A stretch of 64,000 nt of DNA from Vulcanisaeta distributa JCM 11216 (GTDB lineage Archaea; Thermoproteota; Thermoprotei; Thermoproteales; Thermocladiaceae): contig NZ_BBBI01000005.1 of NCBI RefSeq assembly GCF_001315985.1, positions 1-64,000 of the forward strand, given 5' to 3'. A model generated the notes under the pieces. The model searched no databases. It saw only the letters and a list, made by a program, of their open reading frames with translations, and had not been told where the DNA came from. A program made the position numbers and the translations under genes. Below are positions 37,638 to 47,692 of the stretch, in pieces. Numbering within the stretch: the stretch's first letter is position 1; every line of letters begins with the position of its first letter.

Positions 37638-38260
37638 ATGGATCCCGAGGAGATTGAAAGAAATAGTCTCGATAAGGTGGTTGAGTTGGTCCGTAGAGAG
37701 CTTGGTACTAACAATGAATCAATTATTAGGCTTGTGGCCAAGGCCGTGTTTGCCACCGGCAACCCCCCCACCCTTATTAAGTACATGCATGTGGATCCCG
37801 AGGTATTTAATGTATTTAGGGAATTAATGAATGGTAACGCCACGGTAATTGCTGATGTTAAAATGGTGGCGGTCGGCGTGAGGTGGAGCAACACCGTGAC
37901 CTTGATAGACGATGTGGAAGTCACAAAGTTAGCGGTGGAACTCGGAATCACGAGGACCGCAGCATCAATGAGGATAGGGCTGAGCAGATTCAAGCCCGCG
38001 ATTCCAATTATCGGTAATTCACCCACGGCCCTTATCGAGGTAATTAAGATGATTAGGGAGGGCTTGGAGGTCCCCCCATGGTAATCGCGACGCCGCCGGG
38101 CTTCACTAACGCCGTGGACGCAAAGGAGGAGTTAATCAGGATGGGGGGGATACCTAGCGTGGTCATGAGGGGGGGTACGTATGGGGGGGGTAGTAACGTG
38201 GCTGTGGCCGTATTTAATGAATTACTAAGCATTGTAAGGGAGGGGGGGCATGGCGGGTAA
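37638..38260 (+). CDS. cbiC: Cobalt-precorrin-8 methylmutase CbiC
   Basis: Moves the C11 methyl group to C12, giving cobyrinate. MDPEEIERNSLDKVVELVRR, then ATGNPPTLIKYMHVDPEV, IADVKMVAVGV (catalytic His usually in a nearby loop) and TRTAASMRIGLSRFKPAI. After the 6-C run near 38073 the frame changes to VIATPPGFTNAVDAKEELI and GIPSVVMRGGTYGGGSNVAV, the expected C-terminal motifs. About 207 residues. ATG 38250 of cbiH overlaps its end. A slightly earlier start in the cbiX overlap is possible. Confidence 0.85.
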
Positions 38261-38993
38261 GCTCTACATAGTTGGTGTCGGGCCAGGAAGCCCTGGGCTA
38301 AGGACTGTGGCCGCAATTAATGCAATCAGAGACAGTGATGTAATTATTGGCTATAACACGTACATAAATCTAATTAGCGATTTAATTAATGGTAAGGAAG
38401 TGATTAGATCAAGAATGCATGAGGAGGTCATGAGGGCTAAGCTTGCCATTGAGAAGGCCCTCAATGGCCATGTAGTCTCGCTGGTGAGCGGTGGCGATCC
38501 CCAGGTCTATGGATTGGCGAGCCTCGTCCTCGAGTTAATAAGCAAGGAAGGGCTCGACTTGAGGCCTACCGTAATACCTGGAGTCACCGCGGCCCTCGCG
38601 GCGGCCGCCAGGTTGGGCGCGCCTCTCAACATGGACTTCGCGGTTGTAAATCTAAGCAATCTATTGGTTAGTGATGAGGAGATTATGATGAGGATTAAGG
38701 CGGCGGCAAGCGGCGACTTCGTGATTGCTCTGTACAACCCGATCAGTAAAGACGTACTTATCAAAGCCATGAATCTAATATCTATGTTTAGAAATGCATC
38801 AACGCCGGTGGGTATAGTCAGGAATGCCTATAGGGATGGCGAGTTCGTGATAACGACAAACTTAGGTAACTGGATGAGGTATTTAGAGGTCATAGATATG
38901 AATACGACATTAATAATAGGTAACTCAAGAACCTACGTTTACAGAGGACTCATGATAACGCCAAGGGGGGTTACAGGGTATGAGCGTGATTGA
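38250..38993 (+). CDS. cbiH: Cobalt-precorrin-3 C17-methyltransferase CbiH
   Basis: Tetrapyrrole methylase that also drives ring contraction. KLYIVGVGPGSPGLRTVAAI, VSLVSGGDPQVYGLASLVLE, VIPGVTAALAAAARLGAPL and the CbiH-typical FVIALYNPISKDV. The length of 247 is normal, and no frame error is visible. It overlaps cbiC upstream and cbiD downstream by about ten bases each. Confidence 0.9.
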   Translation: MAGKLYIVGVGPGSPGLRTVAAINAIRDSDVIIGYNTYINLISDLINGKEVIRSRMHEEVMRAKLAIEKALNGHVVSLVSGGDPQVYGLASLVLELISKEGLDLRPTVIPGVTAALAAAARLGAPLNMDFAVVNLSNLLVSDEEIMMRIKAAASGDFVIALYNPISKDVLIKAMNLISMFRNASTPVGIVRNAYRDGEFVITTNLGNWMRYLEVIDMNTTLIIGNSRTYVYRGLMITPRGVTGYERD

Positions 38994-40049
38994 GTATTTC
39001 AAACGCTTCGGCATAACCACGGGGGGGGCAGCGGCTGCGGCTGCCGCTAAGGCAGCAACCATTGCATTAATTAGGGGGGGTATTACGCCCAGTAGCGTCA
39101 CAATACCAACGCCTGTTGGGCTTAGGCTTGAGGTCTTCATTGATAGGGTCTTTACGATTAACGATTACATATGCGCCGACGTGCGTAAAATCGCCGGTGA
39201 TAACCCAGACAGCCTAAATAACGCGGTGATTAGGCCTGCGTCCGTTCAATAAATGAACAAGTAATAAAAATCAGAGGTGGGCATGGCGTGGGTAAGGTCG
39301 TGAGGCCAGGTTTAAGCATCCCCCCCATGGGTGAACCGGCCATTAGCCCCCCCACGGCTAAGCTCATGATTGAAAGTGCCGTTAGGGAGGTCGTTAATGC
39401 CGGTGTTGAGGTCATGATAGAGGTACCCAATGGCGAGGAGTTGGCCAAGGCAACAATGAATGAGGACGTCGGTATAGTCGGTGGCATATCCATACTTGGG
39501 ACGACTGGGATTGAATGGCCTGTCAGCAATGAGACCTTCATTCAGCATATCAAGGCCCAATTAACGGCATTAAGGGGGGGTAAGTACGATGGTGTAGTGA
39601 TTGCCTCCGGGAATAGGGCTGTTAGTTACGCTAAGGCGATTTACAGGATGCCCGTGGTTAAGGTAGGCGACCTAATAGGCACCTCTGTTAAAGAGGCCAT
39701 CGGGCTAGGCTTCCATAGAGTCGTCATTGCGATGCTGCCTGGCAAGGCCGTTAAGTTGGCGGCCGGTTTAATGAATACGCATAGTTCAATTGGAGATGCG
39801 CGTATTGAGACGATTACCTGGGCAGCAGTAATGGCGGGGATTAATGGAGAGTTATTACGGAGGATCGCGGCCTCAAAGACTGTTGGTGAGGCGGTGCATT
39901 ACCTCGGTGATGCGGCGGGTAGGGTTATGAGGGTGATAGCCGAGAGGGCGTTGGGCAGGTTAAGGAGGTTGGGCAATGCCTCTCTTGAGGTCGTGATATT
40001 TAGTGAGGATGGGGGGGAGGTACTCGCGAGGGTTAATAGCCATGACTAG
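38980..40049 (+). CDS. cbiD: Cobalt-precorrin-5B C1-methyltransferase CbiD, one frame break
   Basis: [21 protein letters not shown] (family GxTTGxxAxAAAKAA), and [14 protein letters not shown] break near 39245 (after NNAVI) is followed by [18 protein letters not shown], then [19 protein letters not shown] and [20 protein letters not shown], all CbiD hallmarks. About 355 residues. Methylates C1 in the cobalt-first pathway. Overlaps cbiH and cbiT. Confidence 0.9.
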
Positions 40050-40702
40050 CCCTGCCTGGCCCTACATAACTCCTGGAATACCTGATGAGCTGTTTGAGCG
40101 TGTTGAGGGCATACCAATGACTAAGGAGGAGGTTAGGGCGTTAGTAATTTCTAAGCTTAGGCTGAGGGGGGGACTCGAGGGTTCTGGATATTGGTTCAGG
40201 GACTGGCTCGGTTGCTGTGGAGGCTGCCCTAATAGCGAGGAGGGGGCCTCGTATATGCTATTGATAGGGATGAAAGAGCAGTTGAGTTGACCCGTAGGAA
40301 TGCCATGAGGTTTGGCGTGATGATAGGGTCATTGTGATACATGGCGAGGCACCAGAGGTCCTGGACAAAGTGCCTAGTGAGGTTGATGCAGCGTTCATAG
40401 GTGGTAGTGGCGGTAAGTTGAGGGATATAATCACTGGTACATGCGGTAAATTGGCCGTGGGTGGCCGTTTAGTGATTGACGTGATAACCCTAGAGAATGT
40501 ATCGCTCGCTTTAACTACAATGGTTGAGTCAGGCTTCGTAAATGTGGAGGTTACCGAAGTCGTGATAGCCAAGGGTTTAAGAACCAACCTAGGCACTGCG
40601 ATGCTCTCGAGAAACCCAATATTCATAATAGTCGGTGAGAGAGACAGATGTCAATCAACGCATTTAATGGCGAGTATTAAGGATGCCATTAAACGGTGGT
40701 GA
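40042..40702 (+). CDS. cbiT: Cobalt-precorrin-6B C15-methyltransferase (decarboxylating) CbiT, two frame breaks
   Basis: [20 protein letters not shown] (CbiT N terminus), then ISKLRLRGG. Corrected frames through about 40170-40320 give the SAM site [17 protein letters not shown], then [19 protein letters not shown]. The last frame has [29 protein letters not shown] and [18 protein letters not shown]. About 218 residues. Partner of CbiE, here encoded separately. Confidence 0.87.
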
Positions 40703-40704
40703 TA

Positions 40705-41415
40705 ATGATGCACGAAAAAGGCGGCAATGAGGTACCTAGGCTATACATCATTGGGCTGGGGGGGCCGGGTGACCCAGGTTTAATCACGGTTATGGGTGCT
40801 GAGGTCCTCCGCCAGGTTAAGCTAGTTTTCATACCCCCCCATTCCACCGGTAGCAATAGGAGCTTGGCGTATACAATAGTTAGTAGGTACGTGAGTCCTG
40901 ATGCCCAGATAGTATTCCTGGGGTTCCCAATGGTTAAGGAACCAAGCGCCGAGACTTTAATGGCTAATGCGAGCGTGATATGCGATGGGTTACGTAGGTA
41001 CGGTAGTGTGGCGTTTGTGGTTCTTGGCGACCCATCGCTATATAGCACCTTCTACCGGGTTAAACCATTCATTAATTGTGACTATGAACCCATAATCATT
41101 CCTGGGGTCTCCTCAATAATGGCCTGCGCCGCCAAGGCTGGTGTTAATCTAGCCATAGGCGGTGAGTCTATAGTCATACTCGTGGGCGATGATACCGAGA
41201 GGTTAACGAGGGCTATGGACTTCGCCGACACGATAATAGTGCTTAAGGGCAACACCGACATGGGCGGTATAGCGGCATTACTTAGGGATCATGGGTATTC
41301 CGTGACCTACGCCAGGAGGTGCTACATGGATGGCGAGTTAATAATTAAGGAGCCAAGCGGTGAACTGCCTAGGGACTATTTCTCGCTTATCATTGCTAGA
41401 AGGATTTATAAATAG
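40705..41415 (+). CDS. cbiL: Cobalt-precorrin-2 C20-methyltransferase CbiL
   Basis: Tetrapyrrole methylase: RLYIIGLGGPGDPGLITVMG (a 7-G run adds one Gly to GxGPGD), KLVFIPPHSTGSNRSLAY as typical for CbiL, FVVLGDPSLYSTFYRV and IIPGVSSIMACAAKAG. About 237 residues. GTG codons at 40696/40699 precede ATG 40705; all overlap or abut the cbiT stop. Last gene of the six-gene unit under operator copy 2. Confidence 0.87.
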   Translation: MMHEKGGNEVPRLYIIGLGGPGDPGLITVMGAEVLRQVKLVFIPPHSTGSNRSLAYTIVSRYVSPDAQIVFLGFPMVKEPSAETLMANASVICDGLRRYGSVAFVVLGDPSLYSTFYRVKPFINCDYEPIIIPGVSSIMACAAKAGVNLAIGGESIVILVGDDTERLTRAMDFADTIIVLKGNTDMGGIAALLRDHGYSVTYARRCYMDGELIIKEPSGELPRDYFSLIIARRIYK

Positions 41416-41428
41416 GATTTACATCCTA
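41413..41428 (+). promoter_or_regulatory. Cobalamin-regulon operator, copy 3 (cbiF)
   Basis: TAGGAT-TTAC-ATCCTA follows TATA box TTTATAAA; ATG 41434 lies six bases after it. It overlaps only the last codons of cbiL, so cbiF has its own promoter. Confidence 0.82.
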
Positions 41429-41433
41429 CATCG

Positions 41434-42240
41434 ATGGTTGGGAAGGTAATATTCGTGGGCGCGGGGGGGCCTGGCGACCCTGAACTAATTACTGTGAAGG
41501 GCATGAAGTACCTCCAACAGGCCGATGTCATAATCTACGCAGGTTCCCTGGTAAACCCAGAAGTACTGAGGTGGGCTAGACCAAATGCGGAGATCTATAA
41601 TAGTGCGTCAATGACGCTTGAGGAGATCGTGAATATAATGATTAGTAGGGCTAGGGAGGGCAAGTTAGTGGTTAGGCTTAAGTCAGGCGATGCAGGCATA
41701 TATGGCGCATTGCTTGAAGAAGTTGTCGCCCTCAGGGAGGCTGGCATACCGTATGAGGTGGTGCCTGGAGTAACGGCAGCGCTGGCCGCAGCCGCAGCCC
41801 TAGGTATTGAGTTAACCCTACCCAAGATAGCCCAGACGGTGATCATAACCAGGGCATCAGCCAGGGTACCGATGCAGGGTTCGATAAAGGACTTCGCTAA
41901 GGCATTACTCATGGGCGCCACAATGGCCATATACACCGGTGTCCACTTAATTGATAAGGTTGTTAAGGAGTTAAGGGAGGCCGGTGTACCTGATGATACG
42001 CCGGTTACGGTGGTTTATAAGGCGACATGGCCCGACCAATTAATAATCAGGGGGGGCACGCTGGCCGACATTGCCGAGAAGGTTAAGAGGGCTAGGATAA
42101 CCAAGGACTCCGTGATAATAGTGGGCAAGGCTGCGGACCCCTCCATCCTAGACCTGCCATTAAGATCGAGCGTCTACGACCCAAGGCACACCCATAGCTT
42201 TAGGCCGAAACCTAAGATCAGTGGTACAGATGTTGAGTGA
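41434..42240 (+). CDS. cbiF: Cobalt-precorrin-4 C11-methyltransferase CbiF
   Basis: VIFVGAGGPGDPELITVKGM (one surplus Gly in GAGPGDPEL), then [50 protein letters not shown] and ITRASARVPM, the CbiF/CobM pattern. 268 residues, normal. Own promoter with operator copy 3, six bases before ATG. Confidence 0.92.
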   Translation: MVGKVIFVGAGGPGDPELITVKGMKYLQQADVIIYAGSLVNPEVLRWARPNAEIYNSASMTLEEIVNIMISRAREGKLVVRLKSGDAGIYGALLEEVVALREAGIPYEVVPGVTAALAAAAALGIELTLPKIAQTVIITRASARVPMQGSIKDFAKALLMGATMAIYTGVHLIDKVVKELREAGVPDDTPVTVVYKATWPDQLIIRGGTLADIAEKVKRARITKDSVIIVGKAADPSILDLPLRSSVYDPRHTHSFRPKPKISGTDVE

Positions 42241-42294
42241 GACAATTAATTAAGACGTGAAACGCCTAATACATTAGCTTCAGTGAATAAAAAT

Positions 42295-42561
42295 GTGAGC
42301 ATAGCATTTTTCGCTAAGAACCTGGGGGGGCTCTAGGTAATTGGCAGGACTAAGCGGAGAACCGTGGACAACAGAGTCGTGGAGCTCGAGGTGTCATACG
42401 CCAGGTTGAGGCTGTATGGTGAGGAGGGTTACGTGATCGTAGAGGTAATAGATGACTCGCCAGTCGACGTATTAATAGGTGTTAGGGCCCTTGAGGCTCT
42501 AGGCTTCGTAATTGACCCAGTAACAGGGACATTAAAGAAGATAGGCCTAATAGCGGTATAA
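42295..42561 (+). pseudogene. Retropepsin-like aspartyl protease remnant
   Basis: The C-terminal part (RVVELEVSYARLRLYGEEGY, then VDVLIGVRALEALGFVIDP) matches the small archaeal retropepsin-like (clan AA) fold. Upstream, after a G-run break near 42330, FFAKNLGALGIGRTKRRTV continues the domain, but the catalytic D-T/S-G should precede it and instead reads VSIAFF. The front half is thus missing or altered. It lies between cbiF and the btuF promoter. Likely a truncated, inactive gene. Confidence 0.5.
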
Positions 42562-42768
42562 CGGCTAACCATTTTACATCTGTTGCATAATATAACTTAA
42601 TTCTAGCATTTGGCCATTTTAAGCATTAACGACCCATTCAATCCATAATACTTAGTAATGCCCATGGAATTAAAGCCCCAGCCTCAACTGCCGTAAATGA
42701 TCGTGGTAATTGAAAGGCGAATTTACCGTAACAATCGATGTAACTTCGTGAATGAAAAAGCTTTTAAA

Positions 42769-42784
42769 TAGGATACTTATCCTA
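42769..42784 (+). promoter_or_regulatory. Cobalamin-regulon operator, copy 4 (btuF)
   Basis: TAGGAT-ACTT-ATCCTA follows TATA box CTTTTAAA. GTG 42789 and ATG 42792 lie five to eight bases downstream. It controls the largest unit: btuFCD, the chelatase genes and the GATE-type membrane gene. About 200 gene-free bases lie before it. Confidence 0.82.
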
Positions 42785-42791
42785 CCACGTG

Positions 42792-43914
42792 ATGTCGAGC
42801 GATAAATCGAAAAACGGTAAGGTCACTCCCGTATTAATCACGATAATAGTGATAGCAATAGCCCTAGCAGTAACGATAGCAATATATGAGTGGAATATAC
42901 ATAGGTCAGTGGTCAAAACCCCCCCTCTTACACTTATTATTCATCGCCTAATTTCGAAATCGTTAGTTATAATGATACTTCTGTCACTATTGAGAACTAT
43001 GGGTCTAACGTGACCATAGGTATACCCGTTAAGAGGATTGCGGCCGATAACACGGTTGCCATGCAAGTCCTGATTGATATAGGGGCTGAAAACACAATAG
43101 TTGGGATTGAGGGCTATGCCACAGAGCTCCCTTGGCTCTTTGGGAATCTAACGGCGTTACCAGCGTGAGCCAGGAGATGTGGTCGTGGAATTACGAGGAG
43201 ATGGTTAACTTAAGGCCTGACCTGGTCCTAGAGTGGAGCTACGGTGTCCAGACAGTGAGGAGTAAGCTGGCTCCATTCGGCATCCCGGTGATTGGTTATG
43301 GGTCTCAGGACAACTTGACGTCATTCATCTACTTCCTCGGACTAATCACAAACCGTACCAGCAATGCCGTGAGGCTCATAAACTTCATCAATAATGTGCA
43401 TCACGTATTAAGCGAGGGATTGAGCAAGACCTCCACTAGGTATAAGGCTTACGTAATCTTTGACTACGAGTATAGCCTATGGTTCACGTCAGGTCCCTCT
43501 GGAGATCCATATTGGGCTGCTGTAAATGCCGGCCTACAGCCATGCTTCAATAAGTCCATGCAGGTTGAGCCCGGCGCAGTGCTTCAGTGTAACCCAGACG
43601 TCATTATTGCGGTTACGTGGAATTTAAATCCGCACTCGCCGAATGCCACGGCCTATTGTGAATCAATAATCGAGACTATTAAGAACAACCCAGTGCTTAA
43701 TGCGACAAACGCCGTTAGGTACAACAGAGTCATCATCATACCCGGCTACCTAACCGAGGGGGGGCCTCCGCAGGTGATAGTCTCGCTATACATAGCTAGT
43801 CAGGTGTACCCAAGCGCCCTCAGTGGCGTTAACGCCACGCAATACCTCAATCAGTACTTTGAGGAGTTCCTGAGAACCGCCGAGCCAGGTGGTGTCTGGT
43901 GGTGCAGTGGGTGA
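42792..43914 (+). CDS. btuF: Cobalamin/metal-chelate ABC transporter, binding protein (BtuF-like)
   Basis: A signal-anchor (VLITIIVIAIALAVTIAIY) precedes a class III (helical-backbone) binding protein: RIAADNTVAMQVLIDIGAEN, LRPDLVLEWSYG, FGIPVIGYGSQDNL, CNPDVIIAVTW. Breaks lie at the 6-C run near 42925 and near 43130. About 372 residues. The context is cobalamin genes; cobinamide, B12 or another chelate are all possible ligands. Cys residues CFNK and QCNP may pair. Confidence 0.78.
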
Positions 43915-44943
43915 GGTGGGGGGGTTTGGTGGCGGTTAGTGGTTTGGTCCTCCTCCGTTGGTTGTCCTTGACATCATGATTGGGGGGGCCTATGGAATTG
44001 GGCCAATGACCGTCTTAAAGGTTGTTATTGACGGCATAGACCCAATATTCAATGTGCCACACGACGCATACCTAGTGGTTTGGCAGATAAGGCTACCGGA
44101 GGCCCTGGCATCGCTAATACTCGGCGCAGCACTTGCGTCCGCGGGCGCCGTGTTGCAGGGCATACTGAGGAATCCGCTGGCGTCGACCTACACGCTCGGC
44201 GTCTCTGCCGCCGCGGGCTTTGGGGGCTGCCGTGGCCATACTCCTAGGCGCCGGTTATGTTATTAGGTACTATCTGCCTATGATAACAGAGCCGTACCTG
44301 GTGATCATTGGCGCATTTATAGCGGCTTCGCTCGCAGCATTGCTCGTTTACTTCCTATCCTTCATTAAGGGTGCGTCGCCAATCACGATAATACTGGCGG
44401 GCGTGGCCGTGATGTTCGTGTTTAGCACGGGGACCTCGCTCATCCAGTACTTCTCTGGCAATCCTGATGTGAGCCACGCCATCGTCATGTGGATGTTGGG
44501 TAGCGTAACTAACGTGACCCTCAACTATATACCATACATGGCCCTATCCCTACTTGCAATACCATACTACGTCTTGATATCTTGGAGATTAAATGCGCTT
44601 AACCTTGGCGATGATGTTGCCCATAGTCTCGGAATTAATGTTAGGAATACGAGACTGGCTGCAATGCTTGCGGCAGCGTTCCAGGCTGCGGCCACGATAA
44701 GCTTCGTTGGTCTAGTGGGCTTTGTCGACTTGGTGATACCGAACATAGCGAGGGCCTTGGTGGGCAGTGACAATAGGTACTTGATACCGGCATCGGCACT
44801 CATGGGTGCAGACATCACGGTGCTCGCCGACGTGGTTTCAAAGACCTTAATACCGCCATACGTGATACCCATAGGCGTTGTGCTCTCAATGATTGGCGCC
44901 CCCCCATACCTACTCACGATAATAATATCGAGGGGGGGGCTAG
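43911..44943 (+). CDS. btuC: BtuC-family ABC permease, two frame breaks
   Basis: FecCD/BtuC permease: [80 protein letters not shown] 43911 overlaps the btuF stop; breaks are near 43947 (C lost in CTCCTCCGTT) and 44222. The reading frame as given runs on into the ATPase, but with the 8-G run at 44932-44939 reduced to 4 G it stops at TAG 44941, just before the next ATG. I therefore end it there. Confidence 0.8.
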
Positions 44944-44945
44944 GT

Positions 44946-45719
44946 ATGGTTATGAGTAAGGCCGTACTTGAGGTTAGGGACCTCGAATGCGGCTATGATA
45001 GGCCAGTGATTAGGGACGTCAATATCAACGTTGATGGTGGAGGGTTGGTGGTGCTAATGGGGGGGCCTAACGGTGCTGGCAAATCCACACTGATCAAATG
45101 CATCCTAGGTGTGGCGAGGGTTTTCAGCGGCTCCATTAGGGTTAATGGTAAGGATGCGTTAAGGATGGATAGGCGTGAGATTGCTAAGCTCGTCTCCTAC
45201 GTGCCGCAGAATCACGCAGTCGCATACCCAGTTAGGGTTTTTGACGCGGTTTTGCTGGGTAGGTTACCACACATGGGTTTTAGGCCGAGTAAGCTGGATA
45301 TTGACACGGCCCTCAATGCCATGAGGAGACTCGGCATTGAGCACCTAGCCAATAAGTTGGTCACTAGGTTAAGCGGCGGTGAGGCGCAGCTCGTCCATAT
45401 CGCTAGGGCAATTGCGCAGGGAGGGGGGGTCCTAATGCTCCTTGACGAGCCTACGAGCAACCTAGACCTAAAACACCAGGTGGCGGTCATGGAGACCTTG
45501 ATTAGGATTGCACGTGAAGACGGAATTGCAGTGCTGGTGACAATGCATGACATAAACCTAGCCCTTAAGTATGCGGATAGAATTTACGTAATGCGCGAGG
45601 GCAGGATAGTCGCTGAACTAAGCCCAGGCGACATTAGCCCGAGTATTATCGAGGAGGTGTATGGGGGGGTTAAAACCACGGTGATCGAGCACAATGGGAG
45701 GCCTGTGGTGATCGTATGA
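44946..45719 (+). CDS. btuD: BtuD-like ABC ATPase
   Basis: Walker A MGGPNGAGKSTLI (one surplus Gly; native GPNGAGKST), Q-loop VPQNHAVAYPV, signature LSGGEAQLVHIARAI, Walker B VLMLLDEPTSNLDL, switch VTMHDINLAL. Start MVMSKAVLEVRDLEC. About 257 residues. As written it is in one frame with btuC, but the fusion depends on an inflated G-run. Its stop overlaps the chelatase start as ATGA. Confidence 0.85.
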   Translation: MVMSKAVLEVRDLECGYDRPVIRDVNINVDGGGLVVLMGGPNGAGKSTLIKCILGVARVFSGSIRVNGKDALRMDRREIAKLVSYVPQNHAVAYPVRVFDAVLLGRLPHMGFRPSKLDIDTALNAMRRLGIEHLANKLVTRLSGGEAQLVHIARAIAQGGGVLMLLDEPTSNLDLKHQVAVMETLIRIAREDGIAVLVTMHDINLALKYADRIYVMREGRIVAELSPGDISPSIIEEVYGGVKTTVIEHNGRPVVIV

Positions 45720-47691
45720 GCCGCCGTGTCGTTTTCCCATTCCCAGCCATTGTCGGTATGGAGAAGGCTAAGTTGGCCCTCCTCGCCGTGGCCGTGAACC
45801 CATCAATAGGCGGCGTCCTGCTTAGGGGGGGTGATAAGGGGGGGACTGGGAAGACGACGCTCGTTAGGTCCTTCGCGGATGTATTGCCTGAGATCGAGGT
45901 CGTGGCCGACTGCCCATTCAACTGTGACCCACACGACCCGCAGCTCATGTGTGATTCGTGCTATGCAAGGTACCAGCGTGGTGAGAAGTTGCCGGTGGCT
46001 GTTAGGAAGATGAGGGTTGTTGACCTGCCACTCTCGATAACCGTTGATAGGCTCATCGGCACGCTGGACATTAGGAGGGCCATAACGGAGGGCGTGAGGG
46101 CGTTACAGCCAGGTCTCCTTGCTGAGGCGAATAGGAATATTCTATACATCGATGAGGTTAACCTACTCGATGACTACATAGTTGATGTAATCCTAGACGC
46201 GGCGGCCTACGGCTGGAATATCGTGGAGAGGGAGGGCGTATCTGTAAGGCACCCCGCCAGGTTCGTACTAATAGCCTCCATGAACCCGGAGGAGGGTGAG
46301 CTTAGGCCGCAGCTCCTCGATAGGTTTGGCCTAGTGGTGGATGTGGAGGCTCCTCAGGACCCAGGGGGGGTTAGGGCTGAGATTGTTAGGAGGGTTGAGG
46401 AGTTCAATAGGGACCCAGAGGGATTCTACAGGAGGTGGGAGCCGAGATTGAGAGGATTAGGGAGGGGGGGATCAAGAGGGCTAGGGAGTTGATTAGGGAT
46501 GTTGAGGTGCCGGAGGACCTACTTAAGCTCTTGGCCGAGACCGTGGTTAAGCTGGGCATTAGGACAAGCCGCGCGGAGATAGTCACCATCAGGACTGCGA
46601 AGGCGTTGGCTGCCTTGGATGGTAGGGCTAGGGTGACGATGGAGGACTTACAGAAGGCCATGGAGCTGGCACTACCCCACAGGCTCAAGGCCAAGCCCTT
46701 CGAGAGGCCCAGGATGCCGATACCCCCCCACAGCCAACGCCCAACGAAGATAATGCCCAGGGTAGGCGGCAAATGCCTAGTTCAATGCATAACCAACAGG
46801 GCAGTGCAGTGCTAGGTGGTGAGGGTAATGAGCAGGGTGGACTTAATGGTGGGAGTAGTGTAGGTGATGAGGCTAATGCTTATGGTGATACCAGGAGGTA
46901 TGGAGTATCCAGCGTGGATATTCCTGTGGAGTTTAGGAGGGAGCTGATACGTACTGGGGGGGGCCGCGGCCTTAGGTCGAGGTCCTCCTTTAGGAAGATT
47001 GTTGGTCAGCCCCCACGGTATCCCGTACATGTACCTACCGCCGAGGAATGGGGGGGATTTAAGGGACATAGACCTCACCGCATCTATCGTTCACGCATCG
47101 CTCAGAGGCTCGGGCCTACCCATTAGGGTTGGTTTGGAAGACCTAGTGGTCAGGGTTAGGAGGTCTAGGACCCCTAGGGTCTCGCTCATAATACTTGACG
47201 CCAGCGGTAGTATGAATTTCATGAGGAGGATTGAGGTTGCGAAGGGGGGGCTCGTGAGGAGGATAACTGAGGAGTCCTACGTGAGGAGGAGCTACGTGGG
47301 GGGGCTAATAAGCTTCAGGGACCGTGGCGTTGACGTGGTCATAGAGCCCACGAGGAATTATTGGCAAGTCCTAAACGCCCTAGATGAGTTATCAAGCGGT
47401 GGGGGGGCAACACCAATGCCCGCGGCACTGGTCTACGCAGTTAATTTAATCAAGAGATTAAACCTCAAGCTAAAGGGTGATTATTGGGCTTACTTAATAA
47501 CTGATGGTAAGGCAAACGTGCCCCTCATGGGCGATGTTAGGGAGGAGGTTGAGAGGTTCATGGGTGAGTTGAGTAGGTTGGCTAAGGTCGTCATCTACGA
47601 CACAAGGCCGCAGCTCATCTACGACCCATCAATAAGCCACATGGACGTACTGAGTAGGTACGCAGTTAATGTTGTTAGGGTTGGTGAGTAA
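45716..47691 (+). CDS. chlID: Chelatase AAA+ / vWA fusion (ChlI-ChlD type), in several frames
   Basis: The AAA+ half has PFPAIVGMEKAKLALLAVAV, Walker A LLRGGDKGGTGKTTLV (native RGDKGTGKT, two surplus Gly), a Cys-rich insert (DCPFNCDP, MCDSCYARY), Walker B LYIDEVNLLD and SMNPEEGELRPQLLDRFGL. Breaks near 46440, 46755 and 47010 lead through a Gly/Asn/Ser-rich linker to a vWA domain with MIDAS DASGSMNFM and TDGKANVPL. About 658 residues. Such I-D fusions work with CobN-like large subunits to insert metal with ATP. Confidence 0.85.
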
Positions 47692-47692
47692 C

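Noticed and set aside
36487-41415. Reading the many small frames in the cobalamin genes as genuine pseudogenes
   Set aside because: Every break can be repaired by a small change at a homopolymer run or a single base, and both sides keep conserved motifs in order.
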